A stretch of 64,000 nucleotides of DNA from the NCBI GenBank assembly GCA_025331565.1, contig JAFREQ010000025.1, positions 1,550,001 through 1,614,000 of the forward strand, in the 5' to 3' direction. Under the pieces are notes generated by a model. That model did not search any database, was not told where the DNA came from, and saw nothing but the letters and a program-made list of their open reading frames with translations. The translations under genes and the position numbers were made by a program. Numbering within the stretch: position 1 is the first letter of the stretch; each line of letters begins with the position of its first letter. Below, in pieces: positions 25,601 to 39,897 of this stretch. The DNA comes from Holacanthus passer. Its lineage: Eukaryota > Chordata > Actinopteri > Pomacanthidae.

Positions 25601-28600
25601 CTATGTGCTTGTGTAAAATGTAGCACGTCCATGTTCCTCCTCTATAATTTGATACTGAATAAAGCGTAAAACCTTGAAACAACCACAGTGTTCACATTAA
25701 AGAGAGCTTACTCACTCCCGACTTACCTCAGGAGCCGAGTTAGCAATTATAATGTGGATGGTGAGCTTGGTAATAATATCTTATGTTTAATGAAATACAT
25801 CCAGTCTGTGGTCTACAGAGGCTACAGTGTTGTTTTACACTAGAAAAGGCCTCAGTGATGTACCAGAAAAGAAAGCATCTATGTCTGATTTCTGTTTTTA
25901 ACAGCTGATATATGAAACTACTTGAGAAGGAGACATGATTTCACATCCCAAGGGCACGTTTGCAGGATCAGGACTGAATGAAACCTGAGCATCGCAAAGA
26001 CTCAGAGCTCTCACAAAGTCATTGCATGTCAGGAACATTGTGTTTAAAGTAAAGTGTAGGTTTTTGCTATCGTTCATAAACAGTTTGCTTAGATCAGATC
26101 TTTCTAGACTGCTTTACCTGTCTTCTTTATTGATCTGGTCTCCAAAGCCCACAGTGTTGACGACAGTGAGTTTGAGGCGCACGTTACTCTCCTGGAGTTC
26201 GTAGGTGTTGGACTTCAGTGTGACCCCCGGCTGGTTGTGCTGGGTTGGCTCGCCCTCAAACTTGGTGTTGAACAACGTGTCCATCAGGGTGGACTTTCCC
26301 AGTCCTGTCTCGCCTGCCAACACAGAAAGAAAATGCATCATGTTAGTGTTTTGTTTTGTTTTTTTAACAAACCTTGATCTTCTTCTCTGTCAGCTGTTGC
26401 TTTTTGATTAGATCATTTAAAGCAATAAGGTGGTTTCCTTCACACTAAACTGTCCTCTTCACTTCCACTAACATGGCAATGTCTATCATTTTACCATGCA
26501 TACTCCAAACCAGCAGAGAGTAGATTAAATTTGACATTTTAAAATGCAAACAAAATAAATCATTTTCAGATGCTTGCAGCAGAAGTAACTGCATATTTGC
26601 TGATGTATTCTGACATCCATTTATTGTTAGAGGCTGTCAGATGACTCAGATACAGAGCTCCGTCTGTAAGAGATTCTATTTTTATTCATCACAGCCTGAC
26701 CTACAGTCTAAGCACGTTAGCCCATTTTTGTATGATATTTCACTATGTTCCAAATGTCCCATCTTTCCCTCAGAATCCAAAGAAACGGATGCGTCGAGGG
26801 TCCTATTGCCTGTGTGTCAATGCCTGTCTCTGAGCTCCGTTTAAGTCACTATAGAGAAGTCTCTCATGCTGAAGGCAATTTGGCTCCTTGTTTGTAGAAA
26901 CTGAGAGCCAAACTGGAGAGGATTGCAATCAAACCTCCTGAAATCAGAATAACATAATAAAAACCCTGTGCAGAAATGTCAGTCATCTTTTAGCCCAATG
27001 GAACCACTGATGCACATTATGGATTCCCTCTCTGGAATTTTAGACCACAATCAAATTATAATAAAACAAAGATCACATGCCTTCGCCTCAAGTAGCAATT
27101 GAACTGCTGTGAAATGCTGTACTTCACAGTCACACAACAGCATTTACAGTTTGCACACAAAGCTGTTGTTAGTCTCCTGCATCACATTTGCTTCCATATT
27201 TTTGAATGGATTGCACTAATGTTTGTATAGTGTATTTACACAAATATAAAGTAATGATGAAAGTACTTTTGTTTAAATTATAAAAAAAAAACAACCTCAT
27301 AACTGCTGTCCCTTTTCACTTCTACACAAATATAAATGGACATAAAATAGCTGAGAAGTTTTCAGCTGGGAGGCGACTCTAAACTGTGACACTAATATAT
27401 ATGTCAAAATCTCTAAAAAATTATAGAGCTTGAAAATATTTGCATATCAGTGTGTTCAATACATTTGTGCGTGTTTGTCATGTCTTCCACTCTGTGTATA
27501 CTAAAATTAAGAAATGAAATGGAAAAAAAAAAAACAAAAGGCAGAGGGAGAAAACATTGCCAACCAATGAGTTACACCATTTCCATTGCGGCCTGTGGGT
27601 TTCATGTGCCACTGAAACAAGATGATTCCTAATAGCAAGATTGGTCTGACTGCGTGAAGCAGGCAGTGATGTGATGGAGCCAAAAAAACAACACCTCAAG
27701 TTCTAGGCAGCACTCATTGATACAAATTTCTGGAGGGGGAAAATATTTTTAAGAAAAGCCTGTCAGTATAATAAAATAAAATAAAACAGTGCAACAAAAT
27801 ATAGCCTTAAAAATGACCATAAAGTTGAATCAATGTCGTTCTAAAAGAGCTTCAACACAAACCGAACTTTATGTCTTCCATAAAGCTCTGGTTTATTGCA
27901 GGCCTGCTGTATTAGATTTCATTAGTTGTAGCTGGGTGCACCAAATAAAATGGCAACTGAGTGTATGTGAGCGAATAATCCTAGAACTTAATGAAGCTGA
28001 AGAGACTTGTTTTGTCAATATAAAATCGAATGTACAGGCAAAAATTTCACACTTTACAATAAATCCTGGCTTATCTTGTCTACAGTTTTTAACAGTCATG
28101 CTGCTGAATAATGTCATAATAAAATCTAATAACTATCTTCAGACATTTCTGAGTTTCCTACCAAAACTCAGACCATCTTGCACATCATGGTAACAAATGC
28201 TGACTGGCTCAAAGGAGTCTAAGAGGGCAAAATACTGAGCAATATGCTTTGCATCTTGTGGAAAAGCCTGACTTTCAATGAAGCAAATGAGTTGACTTTC
28301 AGCCTGAGGAGAGAGAGGAAAAGCATTTTCACGCATGATACACTCACCAACACAGAGGATGTTGAAGCAGAATCCGTGGTTGACAGACTTGTTGACCAGC
28401 TGGTCAGGCATGCTGTCAAAGCCGACATGGCCTGCCAGAGGGACAGCACGAGCACCTTCACCCTAAAAACAAAAGCAATCAACATAAAACATCAGGTGTT
28501 AATCTTTGACCACATTATGCATTAATAAATTTTGTCAAGGCTTTCAGGCCTGTATACATGCACAGGATTCTTTCTAACATGCTATAATTAAAATCAACAC

Positions 28601-30294
28601 TTTGGTGACTGTCCTGTGGAGAAATAACATTATATTACAAAATAATAGCAAAATTATGATACTTTCCACCATATTTTACGATGTTTGCCTTTGAGACTGA
28701 CTTCAGGTGCAATGTGCCTCACTTCCTGTTTCCTGAGCTGCAACTTTCTTCCCACACATGAGACAGTTACAAACCACAATGTACATATATGGAAAGGTAT
28801 AGCATTTGTGTCAAGATAACTGTAAAAACAACTAAGAGCTTTAACAATAAATATATAATCTAAAGGCTGATTGTTATGACATTATAAAAATGACAAAATA
28901 AGTATATTTTGTATCATAAACTGTGTGTTTCTGTGGTGTCTGACTTTGACTTGAACCCTCAAACTCCCTATTTTTGGTTGCACTCCCATTCACTCCACAC
29001 TGTTTGTACACAGTCTTTCTCTGATCAACAGTGACACATAACACCTAAGTGTAAAATCACAGTTGTTACATGTATGTGGGGGCGTGTGGCTGCTACTGAG
29101 CATCTCCATCTCCTTGAATTCATTTCTGCAGCCTACGTCTACATTACGAGGTGCAGGAAAGCAAAGAATTTAGATTATATGGCGAAGCAAAAGCTCTAAA
29201 CCTCAGCTAAACCGGCCATTATGTGGCTTAACATAACACAATGTTGCTTTCCAATGTGGCGTAGCCTTTGAGAAGGAAAACATTCCTTTTGAGGGTCAAT
29301 TTAAAATAACCGGACAAGCTGATGGTGCAGGACAGTTGTGGATTATTTGGATAGTTGAAATTGGGTTTAAACAGCTGAGGGGGGTATTTGCAAAACTGGG
29401 GGTGATGTGACTGGACAAACAGCCTTTCCTCCTCATCTGCAAGTGCAACATTCCTGAAACCATCCCTGCTTTTCAGGACACTCACAGCCAAGTTACACAC
29501 AGCAGGTTTTCATTCATTGGGCCGCAGAGGGATCTCAATCTGCAAAACCCTGCTATTCTGAGCACTCTCTCTGGGTGTAGTGGCTTCCTTTTTCCCCCCT
29601 AACAAAACCAGGCAAACTTTACACCCGCTTTTCAAATTGCAGGCCTAAATGTCTATAAACAGCTAGAATCGGGTTTAGTCCATATTTCCTTATGAACATC
29701 AGACAACGCCCGACTGAAAGTTAACATGAAACAACATAACGGAAATGAGCAACCGTGGCCAAAAAATGGGGGCGTTGAGAATGAATGGCCTACAGATGAT
29801 TGGCTCCATAATAGGTTATCATATAAGCTAATACAGACTATTACACAGCATATGACATATTTCAAAGCACCATTTTGTTTGAAAGGTGGTTTCAGCTAAC
29901 GTTAGCGATATTAGCAAGCGTTAGCATTAGCTTACGAATATGAACAGTGGAATGACAATATTTTAACAGAAAGCTAACGTAACCTTACGACTGAGCAGGC
30001 CTTACATGAAAATGAGCCTCTTTTTAAAGATTTAGACACACATAATAAGATTTCTAATAGCTAACAGCAACGATTAGTCCTTTTGTTTCAGCGACGTTAC
30101 ATTGAATTTTGGATGAATTACAGCTACGACAAACGGACGGTGACCTGAATCTAACGCAATGCTAAAAATATATTTTGACAATACCGAGTTTAGCAGACAT
30201 ATTTAATAAAAAAAGGTATGTGTTGACATTGAAAGTGGTATCCGGAATAAGACAGGCTACTCACCGCTTGCCTCGCTATCTCAGTGGACGCCAT
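16667..30294 (-). CDS. septin6: Septin 6
   Basis: Ten coding exons: 30265-30294, 28348-28462, 26118-26313, 24415-24601, 22735-22896, 21871-21967, 20164-20332, 19781-19913, 19461-19651, 16667-16670. Together they give 427 residues, the length of the shorter human isoform. It begins MASTEIARQA. The P-loop GETGLGKST is split by the exon 2/3 junction. TVGFGDQ (G3) and AKSD (G4) follow, then the septin-unique element, and a C-terminal coiled coil (~320-410) in exons 8-9. Exon 9 would stop after KERKK if unspliced, but it carries a strong GTAAGTAT donor. Exon 10 adds only Asn and TAA. Two further last exons at 14326 and 13747 are alternatives. Family knowledge: SEPT6-group GTP-binding subunit of septin 2/6/7 filaments at the cortex and cytokinetic ring; this group lacks efficient GTP hydrolysis. 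Introns are large and repeat-bearing. Confidence 0.96.
20695..20960 (+). repeat. Dispersed teleost repeat with a hairpin, septin6 intron 6
   Basis: Contains TAATCCAGCACATTGAATTT and AATGACTGTGAGGTTAAAG, blocks I recognise from a common fish DNA-transposon-like repeat. Its right half folds back: 20838-20869 pairs with 20889-20911, with about ten extra bases in the left arm. No coding capacity. Confidence 0.6.
21179..21212. repeat. GATAA-type short tandem repeat
   Basis: Irregular AAGAT/AGATAA units lie in a septin6 intron. The same unit in reverse orientation forms the retroposon tails at 4224 and 48381, so this may be the remnant of an inverted insertion. Confidence 0.5.
23660..23712. repeat. 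Fragment of a common fish interspersed repeat
   Basis: The block around CATCTTGCTCAAAGACACTT resembles a very frequent fish repeat segment (CTTGCTCAAGGACACTT). Only this piece is recognised, inside a septin6 intron. Confidence 0.45.
27813..28050 (+). repeat. Dispersed repeat, copy A (septin6 intron 2)
   Basis: Begins with GACCATAAAGTTGAATCAAT and runs through TTTATTGCAGGCCTGCTGTA and CCAAATAAAATGGCAACTGA, an ordered set of blocks typical of a widespread percomorph repeat. The second copy (38390-38980) shares the same starting block in rpl39 intron 2. Confidence 0.75.
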
Positions 30295-30936
30295 GGTTGT
30301 AGCTGCTAGCTTGAACACCAGACCTCAGCTGCTTTCTGGCTGTTGTAGCCGCACGGTTAAAGTTAACGCCGAAAGACGAGCGGCGCTTCACTGCAGAGCC
30401 GAATGTACCACTGCTCAACAGGCTATTTCATGTATAATACATGTTCACAATGAGTGTTCATATTGGTTAAAATAATTATATACGCTACATACACTCGTGT
30501 TAGTGTTTTGAATTTTTTCTTCTAAATAATTTTGATTAAAAATGAGCACTACCCACAGAGCCCACCCCCCCGCCACATAGTGGCTTCATGGTTTCGTCCA
30601 GCGCTCATAGACATGAACCACACAGTCAATAAATATGGTTACAAACGGAAAATAGGTATAAAACTATATTAATGTTTGTAACGCAATAAAATATTAAATG
30701 TAGTCACACATGAGGAGAAAATTAGGGCTGATTATGGTGACTAGTGATTACACCTCTGAATAGAAATGTATATAAATTAAATTAATAGAAAGGACTAAAT
30801 TTCTAAATGTTTATATCGTATCATAATTTATTTGCCCATTTATTCGTTATATGTCAATTATTTATATAATTAATGTTAAATTTGATGGCAATACATTTTT
30901 GGGAAACGCCCATTTAAGGTTTCTGTGCCACAGCGA

Positions 30937-30968
30937 CCAATCAGATGAGGACAGTGAATTTAAAAAGG
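30937..30968 (+). promoter_or_regulatory. pttg1: Candidate pttg1 core promoter (CCAAT box and TTTAAA)
   Basis: GACCAATCAG holds a CCAAT box (30937-30941), an NF-Y site, 18 bases before TTTAAAAAGG (30959-30968). Just upstream is GGGAAACGCCC. CCAAT boxes with a nearby CHR-like element are characteristic of G2/M genes such as securin. The assignment is by position and motif only. Confidence 0.45.
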
Positions 30969-31776
30969 AGCCGCGATCACTGAGAAACAGATTTTAGACC
31001 AAAACAACTTTCTGGTCTGAGCGATTAGCAGCGATTAGCACAACAGATACAGGTAACGCTAACACAGGTGAGATTTGTTAAAGTTACTGTTTTATTTCCC
31101 ATCACTCTTTGCTAATAATACCAGTAAGTTTTAAACTAACGTCAAGTCAATCGACGTTGTTGGATGTCTATTTTACTTTGGCTAACTGTAACGAAACTCG
31201 GCTAAGCTAACGTTAGCAGCACGATGCTAGCTGGCTCGTAGTTAACAAGCGTTTCCAGACGTTATGTTTGCAAAAGTCATACCGGTTTTGTGTAGTGTTT
31301 CTAAACAAAACCCAGCGAATGTTAGTTAAGTTTTGCTAAAGACAGAACATGCAACGAGAGATTTGAAAGCGCTAATGTTAAACCTAAAGCAGGATAAAGA
31401 CAAAATAAGCTGTGTTTCTGCAGTTTGGTAGCTAACAGAAGACCAGTATCATTCATTAATGTTAATGGACTCAAGTATTAAGAGCTATAACGCTGCCATT
31501 AGTTGCAATGCACTGTACTGGTAGCTTGAATGCTTAGTGTCAGATGCTGAGAGAAGACAAGCTGACTACCAGCCATAGTGGCTATTTGAAGTTGTTTTGA
31601 TTTTACTTCATCTGATCCACTGGAAAAACAAAGAAAAAACAATCTTAACCTGGTTTACCTAACATCTGTCCTGTTTTTGCTATGTGTCAAAATATCTGCC
31701 GAAAGAAAGGTCTCTTCTACAGTGATGGATTGTAATGTGTTGCAATAGTTAATATCCGATTGTGTTTTCAGATACA

Positions 31777-33431
31777 ATGGCCAACATAATCTTTGCAGAG
31801 CGAGAAAATGCTTGTCTTCATCCACCTACGCTGAAGATGCGCCAGCGGCTTCAGTCTGCTCCAGGTATTGAAATGCCCACATTGTGCCTGGGTTTTTCTT
31901 CAAGCAGTAATATTAGTCTGCATGGAAATGTGCATTAACCTTTTGCTTTTTCCCCACCAGAGAAACTCTTAAAATCTCCTATGACTGCCAAAACCTTTAA
32001 CACTCCTCTGCCATCTGGACGTAAGGCTTTTGGTACTGTCAACAAAAAAATCTCAACCCCTGCTGTCAACACACAAGAGAAGAAACTCTTAAAGCCACAG
32101 GTCAGAATAAATCATATTACAGTTCCAATCAAACATCCGGCTATAAAGTGACACATTTGATCTATAGCTCAAGCAATGCATGTCCTAATGCAGTATTTTG
32201 TTCCCCACAGGAAACTAAAGTCAAACATGCTTCTCATTCCAAAGTGGAGGAATATCCAGAAATTGAGAAGTTCATCCCTTATGACCCACTAGGTAACTAT
32301 GACATCAGCTGTGGGGGAGTTGGAGTTGAAATCCTGCTTGATCATAAATTACATTTACTGTGTAAAACCCACTGCAGCATCACATTATCTTTGCTTCCTT
32401 GAGTCCATTAATTGTTTATTCCCTCAGGACTCAGCCCGCTGAGGCTCATCTGTGTTTGCTATATAAGAACTTGCACATGACTCTGCACATACTCATGTAT
32501 AAGCTTCATTCACCCATGATGTGCCTTTTTCCTGTGCTGAACATTTTAAAACATGAGTCTTGGTATTTTTTCCAGAGTTTGAGAAGTACAGCGTACCTGA
32601 AGATTTGATTCCTCTCAGTGGCTTTGCTCTGCCTGGACTGGCCTGGCCACAAGCTCCACATCAGATTGAAGAGGACCTGGAAAAGTTGGATCCTCTCCCA
32701 AACCTCTCACCTGTGAAGATGCCAAAACGTTCAGGTATCCTGTTTCTATTGGGACTGCATTTACATGTTATTTAGGATTTAAAAGGTGTATTTAATGAAT
32801 TATCTGCCTTTTTTATACAATAAAGCAGGCATAGATGAAATCTTAATCACAGTAAATGTGATTTCCTGTTGAAACATCTGTTGTAAATTTTAAAGTTTTG
32901 GCTAATCCATCACATTAAATACTTGACAAATAAATGACATTGAATAAATGGTCAAATCTGTCATTGCCCTAAAATAATGCTCATTGATTTGCTACATTTG
33001 TGTACAATGATCAAAAATACTAATGGTATTATTAGTATGCTAATGGTATAGTAAAATCTCACTTTGTTTACTTATTTATTTTGCCAGTAAATAACTATTG
33101 TGTCAACTAACCGTTCTAGTGAGTAAATTGTTTATCTGATCTGAATGATGGCAAGACTTGCAAAATGCCATCCAACCAGATTTGAAAAAAATATGCAGCA
33201 CTCTAAGTGTCAGTTGTCTGGCACCTGTAACCACAAAGTATGGGGCACAAGTTAAAAAAACTACAACTATCATTAACCTACTGTATCTTTAACCAGCTGT
33301 TTCATTAACTTGACTGTATCATTAACTTCACTGTATCTCCTCTTCCAGATTATTGCTCAGAGCTGGATGCCTTTCTTCAAACACTTGATGAGCTGACTAT
33401 TGAACTTCCTCCTGAATCAGTTACTGACTGA
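31777..33431 (+). CDS. pttg1: Securin (separase inhibitor)
   Basis: Five coding exons (31777-31864, 31961-32100, 32211-32292, 32576-32734, 33349-33431) give 183 residues; human has 202. A noncoding first exon probably ends near 31067 or 31052. Recognisable parts: TPLPSGRKAFGTVNKK (around the destruction-box position, residues 45-59); EIEKFIPYDPL, which matches the separase-binding EIEKFFPFNPL of human securin; LSPVKMPK; and an acidic C terminus. The protein holds separase inactive until the anaphase-promoting complex destroys it. The usual KEN box is REN (residues 9-11), and RKAL is RKAF (50-53). Head to head with septin6 and followed by sowahd; in human PTTG1 is on another chromosome. Confidence 0.93.
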
Positions 33432-33463
33432 ATGTCTGTTTTTGTTATGAATGTTTTTACTGA

Positions 33464-33469
33464 AATAAA
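33464..33469 (+). terminator. pttg1: pttg1 poly(A) signal
   Basis: AATAAA lies about 33 bases after the securin stop codon, giving a very short 3' UTR. Confidence 0.8.
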
Positions 33470-33523
33470 GTTTTGTTTTATATATCCTTATTATGCTGTT
33501 TTTTTCCCCCGTTTGTAATTGGT

Positions 33524-33979
33524 AGTGGTGGAGAGTAACTAAATGCATTTCCTGTTTACCATATTATACTATTTCCATTTTCTGCTGCTTTATACTTCCA
33601 CTCCATTACATTCCAGATGCAAATATTGCATTTTTACTCCACTACATTTATTTGACTTTAGTTACTAGTTACTGTGCATATTTAAATAAAGACAAGATAT
33701 AACCAAACTACCTTTTATTATAATATAAGACTTCATTGATCCCTGGATGGAAATCTACCTGCTAGTTAAAATAAAGCTCACCTTCACCATCTTAAGCAGC
33801 ATCTTAAGTAAATTAATGCATCAATAACTATAATCCAATAATGTACCTTATTGTGTACAATGACAACTAATTTTAGTGTTATTTGATAATACTTTTGTTC
33901 TTTCACTTAATCAAAATGCAGGATCTTTTCTTGTAACAGTACTTCTACACTGGTATGTGAGTACTTCTTCCAGCTCTGG
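33524..33979. mobile_element. hAT-like MITE, copy 2 (near complete)
   Basis: Starts AGTGGTGGAGAGTAACTAAA and ends near GAGTACTTCTTCCAGCTCTGG, so the two ends are roughly inverted copies of CAGTGGTGGA. Inside are TTTTTACTCCACTACATTTA and TTAGTTACTAGTTACTG, hallmark blocks of this percomorph family. It is nonautonomous and encodes no transposase. It sits just past the pttg1 poly(A) signal. Confidence 0.8.
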
Positions 33980-34612
33980 TAACAGGCTGTGAAAGTATCC
34001 ACTGCACTGCTTCCTGTTTGAAGTCCATCAGTGGTCACATGTGAAGGATCCTCATTGGTTTTGGCTGAGATCAGAATGAACTTTGTCTCATTTCCTCTTG
34101 TCAAGGAAAGGAAGAACCTCGGACTTGGATCTATAGTTCTTGGAATAAACCCTTAAAATAACAATCGATCACATTTTTTCTAGTGACATTTGACAGGGAC
34201 TGAGGCGCTTTACGGTTTTTGATCGATGCAGCTGGAGAGTCGGTGTGAGCCTCGAACACGGCAGGTGAGCGACCGTACAGGTGCGCAGCAGCAGCCGGAT
34301 ACAGACGAGTCGGACAAACAGTCATTATGTTGTATGTTAGTATTTACACTGTTTTGGGATGAAGGATTAAACTGAGTGTGTTTAACATTCTTGTAAAATG
34401 AGGAACTTGATCTGCGCACTTAAGATGCGCAAATTACACTTTTTGCATTTCTGAAGTCCTTTTTTTAAAGTGTGCATCTATATTAAAAATAATTTTCCCT
34501 CTCATGTGACAGGGAACGAGTCCAGTGGGGTGAAGGGAACCGGTCCCGGTTGAACCTGAGACCTCCTCGGGGCTGTCTAAATAAAGGGAAGTAGCCTCGG
34601 ACTCTTGGCAGC
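33980..34612 (+). other. sowahd: sowahd 5' flank
   Basis: Intergenic sequence upstream of sowahd, becoming GC-rich after 34200. No other gene seen. The sowahd promoter is presumably here, but I recognise no clear core element. Confidence 0.4.
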
Positions 34613-35569
34613 ATGTATGAGAGCGGGTCAGATGATGCCGGAGCCGGAGCTGTCACACATACCGACGCCCCCGCCTCGACCTCCACACAGGGCTCCGTTG
34701 TGGAGCGGCTCTCCAGACGCGGACTGCCGGTCCTGCCCGGTGCTGCCCAGCGGAGGTCGAGGCTGCTGCGGCAGGAGGAAGTGGACGGTCCGGCACCGGC
34801 GGGGCTGCAGAGGGAGGCCCCGGAGAGAACGTCCCTCACACCGTCTATGCGTAAAAAATACCTGAAGGAGCTGTTTCTGAGCCAGCCTTCACACAGCGGG
34901 CTGAGCAGCGTCCTGTCCCAGAGCTGCAGCCTGGCCCCGGAGCAGGACACCGCCTGGGCGCTGTGTCCCATGGAGCACGCGTGGATGCTGGCCGCGGTGG
35001 AGGGAGGCTACGACACCATCCTGGAGTTCATCTCCGCCGACCCTCATCTGCTCACCAGGAGGGACTTCATCAGCGGGTACTCGGTCCTGCACTGGCTGGC
35101 GAAGAGGGGGCAGGACGAGACGCTGCTCCAGCTGCTGCGCCACGCGGAGGTCGCGGGGATCCCGGTGAACGTGGACGTGCGGGGCAGCGGCGGGTTGACC
35201 CCGCTGCACGTCGCCAGCATGCACCGGCGGTACACGGTGGTCAAGCTGCTGGTCGGAGCCTTCGGCGCCAACGTGGACGCCATGGACTACAACGGGAGGC
35301 GAGCCTGGCAGTACCTGGAGGAGGACGCCCCGCTGGAGATGAAGGAGCTGCTGGGGACGTGGGACGATGAGCACAGCTACGGAGGTGCGCAAAGTGCAAA
35401 CAGAAATGTGAACAACAACAACACCGGCGCAATGAGTTTGAGTGATGAGGTGGATGATGGAGAGACTGAGGAGGTGAAGCCCTTTGAGCGGACTAAGAGC
35501 CGAGGCAGCTGGAGGTTTGGCTCCTTCAGGAAGCTGCTGCCTTTCTCATTTTTTGGAAACAAAAGCTGA
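34613..35569 (+). CDS. sowahd: Ankyrin-repeat protein SOWAHD (sosondowah family)
   Basis: Single-exon, 318-residue gene; human SOWAHD is also intronless and about 315 residues. The N-terminal 110 residues are disordered and Arg/Ser/Ala-rich. The family core starts near 115 with the MEHAWMLAAVEGGYD segment, then RRDFISGYSVLHWLAKRG, GLTPLHVASMHRRYTVVKLL and NGRRAWQYL, which are the SOWAH ankyrin repeats (~115-245). A basic tail (FERTKSRGSWRFGSFRKLL) follows. The coding region is strongly GC-rich compared with its surroundings, and open frames on the other strand are shadows of that bias. The function of the family is little known; the ankyrin repeats imply protein binding. Position between septin6 and rpl39 matches human Xq24 apart from pttg1. 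Confidence 0.93.
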   Translation: MYESGSDDAGAGAVTHTDAPASTSTQGSVVERLSRRGLPVLPGAAQRRSRLLRQEEVDGPAPAGLQREAPERTSLTPSMRKKYLKELFLSQPSHSGLSSVLSQSCSLAPEQDTAWALCPMEHAWMLAAVEGGYDTILEFISADPHLLTRRDFISGYSVLHWLAKRGQDETLLQLLRHAEVAGIPVNVDVRGSGGLTPLHVASMHRRYTVVKLLVGAFGANVDAMDYNGRRAWQYLEEDAPLEMKELLGTWDDEHSYGGAQSANRNVNNNNTGAMSLSDEVDDGETEEVKPFERTKSRGSWRFGSFRKLLPFSFFGNKS

Positions 35570-36579
35570 GTTGTTATGATTCATCTTTTCACATATGTGC
35601 ATTCATTCATATTGAGGTTTAATATTTTCGGCTCCCAAACTTCTGAGAAGTCTCATTTTTTTGCTTTTAACCAGTGCAGTGAGAATATTTTTTTTTAAAA
35701 ATGATGTTTCAAGTAATTTTCAATCGTAATTAGTAAACAATCTACAGATGCAGCAGATTTGTCCAGTTGTTCAAAGAAAAGGGTTTAAAGATTTAATTAT
35801 AAGAAGAAATGGTTTTAAAAGGTGGGAGATCAACAGTGATGGTCAAGGGGTAAGACAAAAATGTTTGCCTTCTCTGTTAAATACTTGATACATTCACCTC
35901 CTCAAGCCTTTCAAATCAATCTGAGAATGAAAACAGCTCATATCCACACTGATGCCTTAACTTGAAATGAGGGGTCACCAAGAACACAAGGAGCCTCACA
36001 CCGGAAAGGTTGGGAGCTGCAACTATTTCACCAAGATAATCCAGAGTATCTTGTCAGAGCTCTAGAAAGTCTGAAGTCTCTAATATTTTACAACTTTCAC
36101 TGAAGCTAATTTTAATAAAAACATTTAATGCATATAAAAGAGCCTTTTCTAAGAAATTCTTGCTGCTGACCCACTTCTGCTTATGTCAGTAACTGAAATG
36201 TTGGAGATTGCTGACGTGGCAAACTTTTTTCCTGGGTTTTCACACTTTTAACAGTCAACATTTCATAGTTTGTCTTGCTACTAGATTAGGGCTTCTTGAA
36301 TAGCAGTGCTGTCTTTGGCACATGCAACCAAGCCAGACCTCAAATCTAGCCAAACTAGACGTAAGCACAATTTTTCATGAAGCAGTAATTCAGAATTGTT
36401 TGCCATGTGGTCAAGATTGAAACCCCCTTCAGAGTGCTTCTCTTTCTGCAGAGCTGTCAGCACCACCCCTCCCCATGTGATGTTTGGTTTTCTTCCTGTA
36501 AATGGATTTTCCTCAGCTACACTGTGAGGGGGGGAAAAAAAGCAGCATACAGTAAAATTTCAAGTTTGATCACAGATCT
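35570..36579. other. 3' UTRs of sowahd and rpl39
   Basis: No coding sequence. A plus-strand AATAAA at 36114-36119 is a plausible sowahd end. The minus-strand AATAAA at 36580-36585 closes rpl39. The two genes converge here. Confidence 0.5.
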
Positions 36580-36585
36580 TTTATT
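36580..36585 (-). terminator. rpl39: rpl39 poly(A) signal
   Basis: AATAAA on the minus strand, about 145 bases past the rpl39 stop codon. Confidence 0.6.
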
Positions 36586-36730
36586 GTCAAACATGAAGAT
36601 AACCAGAGTATCTGTACAAAACAACTGCTGCTCCAGATAACATGGCTCCCTCCTTGCGGTCAGGCCCAGCAGCTGGGGGTCCTGGCAGATGTTGGGATGG
36701 AGGGATTCTGGGGTCCACGGACCCTCATGT

Positions 36731-39679
<2,949 letters not shown>

Positions 39680-39700
39680 TTTGTCCACAGTCCTTTCGCG

Positions 39701-39732
39701 ACTATGGCGGCGGCCGAAGAGAGAGAAGGAAG
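39701..39732 (-). promoter_or_regulatory. rpl39: rpl39 5' end: TOP-like pyrimidine tract and YY1-type site
   Basis: On the minus strand CTTCCTTCTCTCTCTTCGG (39714-39732) is followed by CCGCCGCCATAG, all within 55 bases of the ATG. A pyrimidine start tract and a GCCGCCAT element are typical of vertebrate ribosomal protein genes and place them under mTOR-dependent translational control. Confidence 0.6.
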
Positions 39733-39897
39733 TGACGTTTCACTTTTATCCCATAAGCGTCCTGCAAACAGCGACACCATGTGGAGGTTTTGTTTACATT
39801 CATCTCAGGAGCTTGTGGTGTTTTTTTGTGCATGTCCACGTTTCTGAGGCGCTGAGATCCATAATTTGTGAAGAAAATTAGTCCGTGGAGCTTCAGC

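Noticed and set aside
34971..35370. Overlapping plus-strand frame inside sowahd (135 residues)
   Set aside because: Low-complexity Ala/Gly/Arg shadow in another frame of a GC-rich exon.
34483..35392. Long minus-strand open frames opposite sowahd
   Set aside because: They arise from the GC-rich codon bias of sowahd on the plus strand, with no family resemblance and no start context.
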